The translations under genes and the position numbers were made by a program. Positions 53,286-62,350 of a stretch of 64,000 nt of DNA are shown piece by piece. This DNA comes from Rubripirellula reticaptiva (GTDB lineage: Bacteria > Planctomycetota > Planctomycetia > Pirellulales > Pirellulaceae), in NCBI RefSeq assembly GCF_007860175.1, contig NZ_SJPX01000002.1, positions 496,001 through 560,000 of the forward strand. Direction: 5' to 3'. The notes beneath the pieces were generated by a model. That model was given only the letters and a program-made list of their open reading frames with translations. It made no database searches and was not told the DNA's origin. The first letter of the stretch is position 1; each line of letters begins with the position of its first letter.

Positions 53286-55277
53286 ATGAGCACCCTCCTG
53301 ATTGCAATCGGCGCGATGGTGGCTTACCTGATCGCCTACCGCACGTACGGGCGATGGCTTGCTCGAAAGATTTTTCGGCTCGATCCGCTGGCCGGCGTGC
53401 CGAGCGTCGAATTGAACGATGATTGCGATTTTGTACCAACGGACAAATCAGTTCTGTTCGGACATCATTTCACCTCCATCGCTGGCACCGGGCCAATCGT
53501 AGGCCCCGCGATCGCCGTGATGTGGGGCTGGTTGCCAGCACTGGTGTGGGTCTTGCTAGGGTCGATTTTAGTCGGTGCCGTCCACGATTTCGGATCGCTG
53601 GTGGTGTCCATTCGCAGCCGTGGCCAAACAGTAGGCGATGTCGCGGGACGAGTCCTCAATCGCCGTGTTCGTTTGTTGTTTCTGCTGATTCTGTTCATGG
53701 CCTTGACGATCGTGCTAGCCATTTTTGGTTTGGTGATTGCGACCGTTTTCAAGCAGTACCCGGCGTCGATTTTTCCTTGCCTGGTACAAATTCCGATTGC
53801 GATTGGAATCGGAACTTGGTTGCACCGCAAAAATGTCAACTTGCTAGTCCCGTCGGTCGTGGCACTTTTCGCGATGTACTTGACCTTGGTTTTCGGTAAC
53901 GAGGGACTGCTGGGCAATTGGAACCAAGCGATGGCAGGCTGGTCCGTTATCACCTGGGTTTTTCTATTGCTGTTCTATTCCTACGTCGCATCGGTCTTGC
54001 CGGTATGGCTGCTGCTGCAGCCACGCGACTACATCAATTCGCTGCAATTGATCACGGCACTTGGGCTCGTCGTCGTTGGACTTATCGCTGCCGGATTGTT
54101 TGGCGGCGCACCGATCACAGATGGCGGAAGCCGTATTCCCTTAGAAATCGTCGCACCAATGGTTCGCGCCAACCCGATCGGCGCTCCGTCGGTGATTCCA
54201 TTCTTGTTCATCACGATCGCCTGCGGTGCCTGCAGCGGTTTTCATTGTCTGGTGTCTTCCGGCACGTCCAGCAAGCAAATCAAGAACGAATCGGACGCGC
54301 TGTTCGTAGGCTACGGATCGATGTTGGCCGAAGGTTTTCTGGCAACGATTGTGATTTTGGCTTGCGTTGCGGGATTGGGACTGGGGACCAGCGCAGTCGG
54401 CAGCTCGGAAATCGTCACCGGCACTGATGCGTTCAATGTCCGATATGCGACATGGGCATCCGCCAAAGGTTTGGGCCCAACGGTCGGCGCATTTGTTGAC
54501 GGTTCTGCGAATTTCTTGAAAGCCATCTCGGTGCCCGCTGAAGTTGCGGTCGCCATCATGGGCGTTCTGGTCGCCTCGTTTGCGGGCACGACTTTAGACA
54601 CCGCTTGTCGACTGCAGCGTTATGTCGTTCAAGAACTAGCCATGACATTCGTCGGCGACAGAGACAGAAACAGTAGCGAGACGCCGTCGTCCGGACTGTC
54701 GCTGAATCCGATGGTTTGGTTAACCAACAAACATGGCGCAACGATCTTTGCCGTGTCACTTGGGCTAGTGATCGCGGCCCTGCCAGCACCCAATACTCCT
54801 GTATCCTTCAGCGAAGCCCTCACCGGTACTGTGCCGGCTGCATACTTGGACGCGACTCCGGATTTACCGGCCGCTGCATCGAGCGGCGGGATCAGTGGTG
54901 CAGCTTGGTGGTTGACGACGTTTGCCGGAAAAGGCGGCTTGATCCTGTGGCCACTCTTTGGCGCAACTAATCAATTGCTAGCCGGGCTGGCGTTCTTGGT
55001 GATATCGTTCTTTCTGTGGAGACGCGGCATACCGGTTTGGTTCATCGTCATCCCGATGATCTTCATGCTGATCGTACCTGCCTGGGCAATGCTATCTGAA
55101 TTGCCAGTCTGGCTGAGCGATGACAATCCAAACTGGGTCGTCATCATCGTGGGTGTCGCCACTCTGATTCTAGAAGCCTGGATGTTAGTCGAAGCCGCCA
55201 TCCTGTGGCCAAAAGCAAAGGGCATTCTGGAAGCCCCCGCGACAGGAAAACCTGCCAAGCAGAAAGCAAGCACTTAG
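53286..55277 (+). CDS. cstA: Carbon starvation protein CstA family (peptide/pyruvate transporter)
   Basis: A 663-residue membrane protein with about 16 helices. It starts MSTLLIAIGAMVAYLIAYRTY, and family motifs such as 'FGHHFTSIAGTGPIVGPAIAV', 'HDFGSLVVSIRSRGQTVGD' and 'GGISGAAWWLTTFAGKGG' are clear. CstA proteins in E. coli are linked to peptide or pyruvate uptake on carbon limitation. The ATG at 53286 is used because the residues before it are not membrane-like. A 12-bp direct repeat (TTTGCGAGCCCC) lies in the leader. The gene is divergent from trxB and converges with thiL. Confidence 0.9.
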   Translation: MSTLLIAIGAMVAYLIAYRTYGRWLARKIFRLDPLAGVPSVELNDDCDFVPTDKSVLFGHHFTSIAGTGPIVGPAIAVMWGWLPALVWVLLGSILVGAVHDFGSLVVSIRSRGQTVGDVAGRVLNRRVRLLFLLILFMALTIVLAIFGLVIATVFKQYPASIFPCLVQIPIAIGIGTWLHRKNVNLLVPSVVALFAMYLTLVFGNEGLLGNWNQAMAGWSVITWVFLLLFYSYVASVLPVWLLLQPRDYINSLQLITALGLVVVGLIAAGLFGGAPITDGGSRIPLEIVAPMVRANPIGAPSVIPFLFITIACGACSGFHCLVSSGTSSKQIKNESDALFVGYGSMLAEGFLATIVILACVAGLGLGTSAVGSSEIVTGTDAFNVRYATWASAKGLGPTVGAFVDGSANFLKAISVPAEVAVAIMGVLVASFAGTTLDTACRLQRYVVQELAMTFVGDRDRNSSETPSSGLSLNPMVWLTNKHGATIFAVSLGLVIAALPAPNTPVSFSEALTGTVPAAYLDATPDLPAAASSGGISGAAWWLTTFAGKGGLILWPLFGATNQLLAGLAFLVISFFLWRRGIPVWFIVIPMIFMLIVPAWAMLSELPVWLSDDNPNWVVIIVGVATLILEAWMLVEAAILWPKAKGILEAPATGKPAKQKAST

Positions 55278-55354
55278 AGGAGTGCTGCCTGCTTGAAACA
55301 AGCAATCGCTTGACGCAAGACGCCAAGCGGAATGTTGTTGTCGACTGGAATTAT

Positions 55355-56263
55355 TCAGGATCCATGCACGTAACCCTGGGGCGACAATCGTTCGTGGCGA
55401 CCGTTTTCGAGCTTCCACAAACCAGTCCGGCTGGTTGTCTTGCCGATCTGAGTGATCGCGACACCGAGATCTTCTGCCAGCACTTTGTCCGCGTCCGATT
55501 GGCTCATCGTCAAAATCAACTCGAAGTCTTCGCCGTCGCTCCAAGCATGCTGAAATGGCGTTCGGCCCGACGTTTTTGACAACTCGATGGCGTCATCGTG
55601 AATCGGAATTGAATCGATTCTCAGTTCGGTTCCGACATCACTTTTAGCCAGCAATCGATCTAAATCGAGCGACAACCCGTCGCTGATATCGATCGCCGAT
55701 GTGACCGTGACTAACTGGCGCAACTGCGCCGCCAACTTCACGCGGGGCACGGGACGCAAATGCCGACCGGCAATACTGCCACCCACCGCGCCGGTGACCA
55801 AGATGGCCTCGTCGACGCCCGCACCGCTGCGCAGCCACGCGCCGCCGGCCGGAACGTGCCCAAGTAACGTCACGCTGATTGCCAACGGGCCATCATAAGT
55901 CGAAATATCTCCACCGGCGATCGCAACCTCAAACTCCGTCGCCGCTTGAAAGATGCCCTCGTAGACATCGCCAGCAATGCGAGTGGCATTCTTTTTGGGC
56001 AGCGCCAACGTCACCAGCGCCGATGTTGGCACCGCGCCCATCGCAGCGACGTCGCTAAGGTTGATTGCCATTGCCTTGTAGCCCACATCCCCCAGTGAAT
56101 GGCTTTCGGACAAAAAATCGACGCCGTCAATGATCTGGTCAACACACGCAATTTGCTGACCAACGACGGGCTCGATGACAGCCGCGTCGTCACCGATCCC
56201 CACCGTGACTTGAGGAAGACTGCGGCATCGCCCGCGTAAATAGGCCAAGAATGATTGTTCCAC
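55355..56263 (-). CDS. thiL: Thiamine-monophosphate kinase
   Basis: A 302-residue enzyme that phosphorylates thiamine monophosphate to the active cofactor thiamine diphosphate. The GIGDDAAVI motif near the N-terminus, 'CVDQIIDGVDFLSESHSLGDVGYKAMAINLSDVAAMG', the GGDIS/GAVGGSIAG loop and 'DISDGLSLDLDRLL' are all family features. GTG at 56263 is chosen because it gives MEQSFLAYLRGR; a TTG at 56323 would extend it by 20 residues. It is divergent from the DUF58 gene and converges with cstA. A thiamine riboswitch is not seen upstream. Confidence 0.92.
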   Translation of the reverse strand: MEQSFLAYLRGRCRSLPQVTVGIGDDAAVIEPVVGQQIACVDQIIDGVDFLSESHSLGDVGYKAMAINLSDVAAMGAVPTSALVTLALPKKNATRIAGDVYEGIFQAATEFEVAIAGGDISTYDGPLAISVTLLGHVPAGGAWLRSGAGVDEAILVTGAVGGSIAGRHLRPVPRVKLAAQLRQLVTVTSAIDISDGLSLDLDRLLAKSDVGTELRIDSIPIHDDAIELSKTSGRTPFQHAWSDGEDFELILTMSQSDADKVLAEDLGVAITQIGKTTSRTGLWKLENGRHERLSPQGYVHGS

Positions 56264-56392
56264 TTCAAGAACTCGAAGGGCTTGGGAACGGTGGACAGTT
56301 GAAAACGAACGCTGGCGTTGCAACGTAAAGTGGTATGCGATCGGTTACAATCGGGCAACCAATCGATCCGCCAGAGTCTGCCCCCGTGGTCC

Positions 56393-57826
56393 ATGAACGA
56401 ATCCATTCGCCAGTCGCTTGAAACCGAGATCCAGTGGCAGAGCCAATGGCCTTGGCTGATGCTTGCGTTGCTAGCCGCTCCGCTGGTTTTTGCGGCCTGG
56501 AAACTTCGCATTTACCCGTCCCGAGGCTGGCTCGCCCTGTTGGGAGTTTCGCTGCTGGTCTGTGTGCTGACTATTTTTTTTCCCAATTTTCTGGTCATCG
56601 CAGCATTACTCGACCTAGTGCTCATTTTAGTTGCAGGCGTCGATTTCGTGCTGTTGTATGTGCTGACCAACCGGGGTATCGAAGTCCAACGTAAAATCGC
56701 CCGCACCTGTTCGCTTGGTGTTGCGATGGAAAGCGAAGTGACGATCACGAACCGATCGGGGATGGTGCTACGAGGCGAGCTTCGCGATGACCTGCCCGAC
56801 CATTTCACGTCGACGCCGCCGCAGCACGAACTGGAACTCGCCCCGCTCGGAGTGATGACGGCGAAACGAAAGCTGATGCCCGGGCGACGCGGCGCGTTCC
56901 AACTCAGCAACGTCTACCTGATGTTTTCGAGCCTTTGCCGGCTTTGGAAACGGCACATGGTGTTGCCGCTTGAAAACCCTCTGAACGTGTACCCCGACAT
57001 GAAACAGTTGTCGGACTACGCGATGCTTGCGCGCACCAATCGATTGAGCCTGATCGGCGTGCGCAAGACGCGGCGAATCGGACAGGACAGTGAGTTCGAA
57101 CGACTACGAGATTACACTCGCGACGACAATTATCGGCACATTGATTGGCGCAGCACCGCCCGTCGCAGCAAGTTGACGGTGCGGCAATTCCAGAGTGACC
57201 AGAGTCAACGTGTCATCTTCTTGCTTGATTGTGGCCGGATGATGACGAACCAGCGTGACGGATACACGCTGCTTGACCACGCGCTCAATTCGATTTTGAT
57301 GATGGCCTACGTTGCGTTGTCGCAAGGTGACGCGGTTGGAATGCTTTGCTTTTCGGACACGATCCACTCCTACATCCCGCCGGCCGGCGGCAAGAGTCAG
57401 ATGAACCGCTTGATCCAAGCCGGATTTGATCAGTTCCCAAGACTGGTTGAATCACGATACGACCAAGCGTTTCTGTACTTGTCGACGCACTGCAAACGGC
57501 GATCACTCGTTGTGCTAGCGACGAACGTGATCGATGAAGTCAACGCAGGCGCAGTGGTCGACTACCTCGGGAATCTTAGCGGCCAGCATTTGCCGCTTGG
57601 TGTGCTGCTGCGTGATCGCGAGATGTTCGACGCAGCCGATTCGCCCGATGGTGATTCGTTCCAGATGTATCGAGCCGCGGCGGCAGCCGACATTCTGCTT
57701 TGGCGTCATCAGGTGCTGACAGATCTGGAACACCGCGGCGTGCTGATCGTCGACGCATTCCCCGATGAACTGACGGCGCCGCTTGTTAACCAGTACCTTG
57801 AAGTCAAAGCCAAACACCTTCTTTAA
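56393..57826 (+). CDS. DUF58 domain protein (vWA-like), membrane-anchored
   Basis: A 477-residue protein. Two membrane helices lie near residues 20-37 and 45-80 ('GWLALLGVSLLVCVLTIFF', 'AALLDLVLILVAGVDFVLLY'). The DUF58 core is at about 195-285, with the signature 'LRDYTRDDNYRHIDWRSTARRSKLTVRQF'. The following vWA-like domain has 'VIFLLDCGRMMTN', a variant of the metal-ion-dependent adhesion site with Cys in place of the usual second Ser. DUF58 proteins usually work with a MoxR AAA+ ATPase in chaperone-like roles, but no moxR gene is adjacent here. Start ATG 56393. Confidence 0.85.
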   Translation: MNESIRQSLETEIQWQSQWPWLMLALLAAPLVFAAWKLRIYPSRGWLALLGVSLLVCVLTIFFPNFLVIAALLDLVLILVAGVDFVLLYVLTNRGIEVQRKIARTCSLGVAMESEVTITNRSGMVLRGELRDDLPDHFTSTPPQHELELAPLGVMTAKRKLMPGRRGAFQLSNVYLMFSSLCRLWKRHMVLPLENPLNVYPDMKQLSDYAMLARTNRLSLIGVRKTRRIGQDSEFERLRDYTRDDNYRHIDWRSTARRSKLTVRQFQSDQSQRVIFLLDCGRMMTNQRDGYTLLDHALNSILMMAYVALSQGDAVGMLCFSDTIHSYIPPAGGKSQMNRLIQAGFDQFPRLVESRYDQAFLYLSTHCKRRSLVVLATNVIDEVNAGAVVDYLGNLSGQHLPLGVLLRDREMFDAADSPDGDSFQMYRAAAAADILLWRHQVLTDLEHRGVLIVDAFPDELTAPLVNQYLEVKAKHLL

Positions 57827-57845
57827 TTCAAACGAACACCAAAGT

Positions 57846-58340
57846 ATGGCCGCGCAAAGTAAACAGAAATCAAATCAACAAAAACCACGTCAACGCGAAC
57901 TTAAATTCGAGTCAATCGACGAAATTGCAACCGAAGTCGAACGACTTGCCGCCATCCCAGTCGAAACAGCGGGCGAGTTTTCATACGGACAAATCCTGGA
58001 ACACTTGTCACGCGTGTTGGACGTCGTCGCAGGGCAAATGCCAGGCCCGACTGTCGGACTGCCAATGCGAATGCTCGCACGCCTGATCCGCCCCATATTG
58101 CTTCGAAAAATGTCACCCGGTTTTAAGCTACCAGCTGGTGCCCAGGCCATTCTTTGGCCAGAGACTGAGGTTGATACTCAAGCTGGCCTATCACATTTTC
58201 GTGAAGCCATTGACCGGTTTCAAAACGCCGACACACTGCCACCGCATCCGTTTTTCGGGCCAATGACGCGTGCAAAACATGAACAGCTTCAATGCCGTCA
58301 CTGCGAGTTACACCTGAGCCTTGTTCACCCGGCGGCCTGA
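57846..58340 (+). CDS. DUF1569 protein, DinB-like fold
   Basis: A 164-residue soluble protein with the DUF1569 pattern: 'FESIDEIATEVERLA', 'SYGQILEHLSRVLD', 'PGFKLPAGAQAILWPETEVDTQAGLSHFREAIDRF' and the C-terminal 'HPFFGPMTRAKHEQLQCRHCELHLSLVHP', which carries the His-rich region that may bind metal in DinB-fold proteins. The family is common in planctomycetes and has no established function. The ATG at 57846 gives MAAQSKQKSNQ; the upstream codons overlap the DUF58 gene. It lies 19 bases after that gene on the same strand. Confidence 0.75.
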   Translation: MAAQSKQKSNQQKPRQRELKFESIDEIATEVERLAAIPVETAGEFSYGQILEHLSRVLDVVAGQMPGPTVGLPMRMLARLIRPILLRKMSPGFKLPAGAQAILWPETEVDTQAGLSHFREAIDRFQNADTLPPHPFFGPMTRAKHEQLQCRHCELHLSLVHPAA

Positions 58341-58366
58341 ACCGATCCGAAGCAATAAAACCGGTA

Positions 58367-58873
58367 TCAAAACCCCAACGCGTTGCCATCTTCATCCAGG
58401 ATTTGGGTCTTGATTTGCAAGAACCACTCGTTGCCATTTTTCTTGACTTTGGCGGTCACTTCGTACGGAGTTTCATCGGCATAACCTTCGGCCACCTCGC
58501 CCGTTTCACTTCTCAGCGACTCGCGCATCAGCCGAAGCACTGTGTCATCGATTTGCCCATACCAAGGCTTGCTTTCGTGCGCATTCAAGACGACTTCAAG
58601 AGCCTGGTACAACTCGGTATCCGACCAATCACTCGGTGGCTTGATTTGCAACTGAGCAGACTTCTTGAGCGCGTTGCCCAGTTCCCAATTCGCGGAAAAT
58701 GCTTTGTCACCGAGTTGATGTTCGATTGAATAGATCGGCCCATGTTTGGCACGAATGGTGGCCTGCAATTGCGACGCAGTCTTAGTATCGATCGGGCCGA
58801 CCACCGTCGGCGGTTTAGATGCGGGCATGCATCCGACCATCAGGCAAAATAGAAGAACGCCCGTAATTTTCAT
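58367..58873 (-). CDS. Lipoprotein of unknown function
   Basis: A 168-residue protein beginning MKITGVLLFCLMVGCMPASK. A lipobox (LMVGC) suggests signal-peptidase II cleavage and anchoring of Cys to a membrane lipid. The remaining 150 residues are soluble and show no known domain; a region near residues 95-110 is acidic and Trp/Tyr-containing ('KPWYGQIDDTVLRLMRESL'). The ATG at 58873 is chosen over 58906 because the signal sequence then starts directly. It converges with the DUF1569 gene. Confidence 0.7.
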   Translation of the reverse strand: MKITGVLLFCLMVGCMPASKPPTVVGPIDTKTASQLQATIRAKHGPIYSIEHQLGDKAFSANWELGNALKKSAQLQIKPPSDWSDTELYQALEVVLNAHESKPWYGQIDDTVLRLMRESLRSETGEVAEGYADETPYEVTAKVKKNGNEWFLQIKTQILDEDGNALGF

Positions 58874-58960
58874 GCAACTCCGGTTCATCGTCGATCGCGC
58901 CTTCAAGAGAAACGTGGACTCATTCGCCGGCCATTATAGCGATTGGCACGAGTCAACGAC

Positions 58961-58996
58961 AAAAAGCTCGAGACGCTTTTCAGCGTGCTCGAGCTT
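58961..58996 (-). terminator. Terminator of the TolC-family gene
   Basis: A 14-bp stem formed by AAGCTCGAG-ACGCT (58964-58977) and AGCGT-G-CTCGAGCTT (58982-58996, one bulged G), with loop TTTC. On the minus strand it continues into a TTTTT run (58961-58965). It lies about 90 bases past the stop codon of the gene that ends at 59084. Confidence 0.8.
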
Positions 58997-59083
58997 CTCG
59001 TGTACAAGGACCGTTGTTTCCGACGCGCTAGAATCGGTAGCCCTCGCAAAGCCTCCGCCCGGAGTTTTGGAGTGACCGAGTCT

Positions 59084-61486
59084 CTATCGAGTCGGTAGTG
59101 GTTTGCGGCGAACTGGGATCGGTGCATTGTCGAACTCGACATCACCGACATGAGTTGCTGATGACTGGGTCGCTGACTTCACAAGAGCACGTTGCTCGGC
59201 CGGTTGTTGATAACTCAACTGCATGATGTCACCAGCTTCGTTGAGCCGGTCCGGCAGTGCTTGCGGCGTAGGCAAGGGAGCCATCAAATCGCTTGGCGAG
59301 GTACCCAGATCGCCAAGCGGCAAGTCTTCTGGCATCGGAACCGGCTGAGTGAACGGCATCAAGTCGTCAGCCATCGCATTCATTCGTACCCCATCAAGGT
59401 TGCTGGCGTTGAACGACGCGTCAGGTGGCAATTGGCCGTCGTGCGTTACTCCGCTGCCGATCACTTGCGAAGCCGAAGCGGCGTCTCGCAGTGGTCCTTG
59501 GCGAACGACGTTGGGTCGGCTCACACCGTAGACCTTGTGCTTACCCGCACTTCGTTCACGTGCTCGTTCCAACGCATCCCAGTAAGCCTTCTTGTTCCAA
59601 GGCCCTTCGGCAAGGGTGATGTTGCTGTTCGCCAGCATCGTGCCCTTGAGGTAGTCGATGTAGTTGAGCGATTTGTTGTATTCACCCAACGCTTGATAGT
59701 ACTTGATTTGTGCTTCGGCCTTACGTTGCTGACTTTGCAGCACGACGTTGACTTGGCTACGACCGCCGCGGAATTCAGTTTGACGGGCTTCGACTTCTGT
59801 TTCGTAAGCCTGCCATTCCTGTGCAGTGGTTTGAATTTGTTGATAGTGAGTCGCAAGTTTTGCGACCGCTTCACTCAATTGACTGACCATCAATCGTTCA
59901 GCTTCCTGCACGAATGCCATCGATTGCTTCAGACGCAACTGCGATCCACGGATGCGGGAACGTTCACGACGTCCACCGATCGCTGATGGAGTGTATTCTA
60001 AACGCACGGCTCCTTCTTGGTAGTTACCGCCGGTCAAACTGCTCAGGGCACTGCTACCCGGCAGCGGTCCAGGAATGCTCGAACGAGATCCGTAGCCAAG
60101 CTCATCGCCAACGCCTACCCAGCGGTAAAGCAGCGACAAGTTCACTTCGGGAAGAAGCTGATTCTTGGCCGACATTTGCTCGAGTTCGCGTTGCTTGACA
60201 ACGGTGCGTCCCTTGCGAAGCTCGGGGCTGAGGTAAAGCATCTCAGTGGTTACTTCTTCCCAGTCAAAATTGACACGAGCCAGTGTTGGTTCTTGGATCG
60301 GGCGAATCAAGCGTCCGTCGGTGGGTGCAAGCCCCATCAACTCACGCAGTGCACGTTCGCTGCCGTAGACGCCAAGGCGGTCGTTGCCAGGCAGGTTTGA
60401 ACCCGACAAAGCACCTTCCAAACGAGCGCGGAAGTTGTAGTACTGTCCTTGAGCCTGTGCCAACTCTTGCACCGTACCGGTACCGTTCTCCAAATTCAGT
60501 TCAGCAAACTTAGCGGTTGCAATGGCACTGTTACGTGCAATCACCGCCGTCGAGACATTTCGATAAGCGACGTACAAGTTCCAGTAGTTCACTTCGACGT
60601 CACGAACCAGGTTACGAACTTGAATTTCGAAGTCGGCAATCGCGACGTCTTCGTTCAAGCTAGCCAATACGACCGGGATGCGATTGATCAGCGTGCCACG
60701 GTTTCGCATCAAAGGGTGTTGAACTTGGGCTTCCAGCAGAGCCGTGTAAGTACCGGCAACCTGACGCAGACCGCCCTGGGCGACTGTCGGTGTATTGTTG
60801 CTTCCGTAAAGGGTTTGTTGGCGAAAAGTTGCGACGCCGCCCGTTGCGAAACGCTTGCTAAGTGCGTACTGCTGTGTGAAGTCGTGGGCCTTCGATTCCT
60901 GCGTCGACACGGTGCTGTTGACCGAATTGGCAGGACGATCGGTGGTGCTGTAATTCAAAAAGCCACTGGCTTGGGCATCGAATTCGGCCAATGCGTCTTC
61001 CACGCCACCGATTTGGTTAGCACGAAGCACGCCTCGTGGCAGCGTTCGGTTACCAGCACCATCAATGGTCAGTGGAATCGACTGAGTCGTCGATTGCTGA
61101 ATCGCGACATCGTAGATGCTGCCAAGTTGATCGGCGGACGCACTGGTAAACTGTGCTGCGACGTTTTGACGGAACTCGGCGTTGCCGCTGGTCGTGACGA
61201 AGAATTTGGCGTTCTGCATCGCAATCGAAACGCATTCCTCGACCGTCAGATCCCAGAACTGATAGTCGTGGTTGCCAATCGATAACGGCTCAGTCGCCAT
61301 CTCGGTTTCAGCCAAGCGGTCAATCTCGACGTCCGGATACTCGATCCGTGTCGCAGAATTGAGATAGTACTGCAGGTCCGGCGACTCACCCGCAAAGAAC
61401 GGTTGAGTCGTCGAGCAGCCCCCAGCCATCAAGACGGCAAGAAACAACTGCAAATAAGTCGTGTATCGAATCAGCACGCGATTCAT
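59084..61486 (-). CDS. TolC-family outer-membrane efflux protein, lipoprotein form
   Basis: An 800-residue protein. The N-terminus (MNRVLIRYTTYLQLFLAVLMAGGCS) is a signal peptide with a lipobox (AGGC). Residues about 75-630 carry two TolC-type repeats of long helices ('LTVEECVSIAMQNAKFF', 'VQHPLMRNRGTLINRIPVVLASLNEDVAIADFEIQVRNLV', 'AVRLEYTPSAIGGRRERSRIRGSQLRL'). These proteins form trimeric channels for export of drugs, proteins or polysaccharides. An added C-terminal part of about 170 residues is Pro/Gly/Asp-rich and not part of the channel. The usual length is 430-500, so this is much longer. No inner-membrane pump or fusion protein is adjacent. Start ATG 61486. Confidence 0.85.
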   Translation of the reverse strand: MNRVLIRYTTYLQLFLAVLMAGGCSTTQPFFAGESPDLQYYLNSATRIEYPDVEIDRLAETEMATEPLSIGNHDYQFWDLTVEECVSIAMQNAKFFVTTSGNAEFRQNVAAQFTSASADQLGSIYDVAIQQSTTQSIPLTIDGAGNRTLPRGVLRANQIGGVEDALAEFDAQASGFLNYSTTDRPANSVNSTVSTQESKAHDFTQQYALSKRFATGGVATFRQQTLYGSNNTPTVAQGGLRQVAGTYTALLEAQVQHPLMRNRGTLINRIPVVLASLNEDVAIADFEIQVRNLVRDVEVNYWNLYVAYRNVSTAVIARNSAIATAKFAELNLENGTGTVQELAQAQGQYYNFRARLEGALSGSNLPGNDRLGVYGSERALRELMGLAPTDGRLIRPIQEPTLARVNFDWEEVTTEMLYLSPELRKGRTVVKQRELEQMSAKNQLLPEVNLSLLYRWVGVGDELGYGSRSSIPGPLPGSSALSSLTGGNYQEGAVRLEYTPSAIGGRRERSRIRGSQLRLKQSMAFVQEAERLMVSQLSEAVAKLATHYQQIQTTAQEWQAYETEVEARQTEFRGGRSQVNVVLQSQQRKAEAQIKYYQALGEYNKSLNYIDYLKGTMLANSNITLAEGPWNKKAYWDALERARERSAGKHKVYGVSRPNVVRQGPLRDAASASQVIGSGVTHDGQLPPDASFNASNLDGVRMNAMADDLMPFTQPVPMPEDLPLGDLGTSPSDLMAPLPTPQALPDRLNEAGDIMQLSYQQPAEQRALVKSATQSSATHVGDVEFDNAPIPVRRKPLPTR

Positions 61487-61515
61487 TATCTAGGCTTCCG
61501 AAATCATGCCGCCGT

Positions 61516-61563
61516 GAAACATGCCGACAACCTAGGTCGCGCCAAGCGACTATGGCATGTTTC
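61516..61563. promoter_or_regulatory. Inverted GAAACATGCC / GGCATGTTTC element
   Basis: A 10-bp inverted repeat, GAAACATGCC at 61516-61525 and GGCATGTTTC at 61554-61563, just upstream of the TolC-family start. The spacer holds a smaller dyad, GTCGC/GCGAC. The GAAACATG core recurs in tandem in front of the neighbouring gene. It may be an operator or an mRNA structure. Confidence 0.6.
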
Positions 61564-61595
61564 CGTACGGGTCGAGTGTGGAAGCCCCCCACGAT

Positions 61596-61696
61596 GTCTT
61601 CTCGGATGGAGAAGACCTCGCCCACCTAAGTTATCGGAGTCTGCTTAGGTAAACTTTGACGGTTCCTGACAAAATGTTGAAGAACTTTTTGTCAGG
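61596..61696 (-). other. Further dyads in the TolC-family 5' region
   Basis: Three more perfect dyads: GTCTTCTC/GAGAAGAC at 61596-61616 (5-base loop), ACCTAAG/CTTAGGT at 61624-61650, and CCTGACAAAA/TTTTGTCAGG at 61665-61696. None has a typical terminator T-tract in the gene direction. Together with the element at 61516-61563 they fill most of the 237-base gap. Confidence 0.55.
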
Positions 61697-61723
61697 CAAT
61701 CTCGGCTCGCTGTTTCGCTCGTT

Positions 61724-62278
61724 TTATTCGTCGAACCCTGTATCCAGCAGCGTGCTGGCATCTAGGACTTTGCTGCGTTCCATGATCTTTTCGACCGCTT
61801 CGTCGACGCTAACCGGTGCTAGCTCGGCATCGGCTGGATCATCTACAATCGGTTCTAGTTCGTCCGAATCGTCGCTCGGCTTCTTGTCCGTTACAATTTT
61901 GGCGTCATCATTGGTGTCCGAGTCGGGTTTGGGACGCGGTCCGGTGCGAAGCGCTTCGTACGGTTTTGGATAGAAGTAGTGTGACTCCAAGCGTGGACGG
62001 TCGCACTTGTAAGCGTTTTGGTGAGTCGCTGCGTGCCAAGCCATTGCTTCCTGGCTCGAAGGCGCGATCTTGTATGCGATCCAGCCACCGATATTTGTCG
62101 GTCGGTTGTAAGTGCGACGATAAGAAGCCGGCAGCCGATTCCCGATCGGTCCAATCACATCAATGCGAGGCCGAACGGGCAGGTTTTCACGATCAGGATG
62201 GTGTGCTTGGGCTGAAACCGAAAGACACGCCATCAGCGCAGTCAACAAATACAAACGCAACTTCTGTACAGCCATCAT
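61724..62278 (-). CDS. Secreted protein of unknown function
   Basis: A 184-residue protein with a signal peptide (MMAVQKLRLYLLTALMACLSVSAQAHHP, cleavage after AQA). The mature part is rich in Pro, Tyr, His and Asp: a basic N-terminal half ('GPIGNRLPASYRRTYNRPTNIGGWIAYKIAPSSQEAMAWH'), then an acidic Asp/Glu-rich half ending with 'EKIMERSKVLDASTLLDTGFDE'. No domain is recognised. It reads in the same direction as the TolC-family gene that follows after 237 bases, and shares the GAAACATG repeat motif in its upstream region. Confidence 0.7.
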   Translation of the reverse strand: MMAVQKLRLYLLTALMACLSVSAQAHHPDRENLPVRPRIDVIGPIGNRLPASYRRTYNRPTNIGGWIAYKIAPSSQEAMAWHAATHQNAYKCDRPRLESHYFYPKPYEALRTGPRPKPDSDTNDDAKIVTDKKPSDDSDELEPIVDDPADAELAPVSVDEAVEKIMERSKVLDASTLLDTGFDE

Positions 62279-62294
62279 CCCGTCCCTGGTTTGC

Positions 62295-62350
62295 GAAACA
62301 TGAATCATGTGAAACATGCAGCGGTGAAACATTGCAGGCGTGAAACCAAC
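62295..62350. repeat. Four tandem GAAACAT-type repeats upstream of the secreted protein gene
   Basis: Units starting GAAACATG, GAAACATG, GAAACATT and GAAACCAA at 62295, 62311, 62326 and 62342, spaced 16, 15 and 16 bases. They lie 17-72 bases upstream of the start at 62278. The exact 11-mer GTGAAACATGC at 62309-62319 recurs at 61514-61524 in front of the TolC-family gene. This is probably a regulatory array. Confidence 0.7.

Noticed and set aside
56264-56392. A thiamine riboswitch upstream of thiL
   Set aside because: The conserved CTGAGA and related core pattern is absent, and the gap is only about 130 bases between divergent genes.
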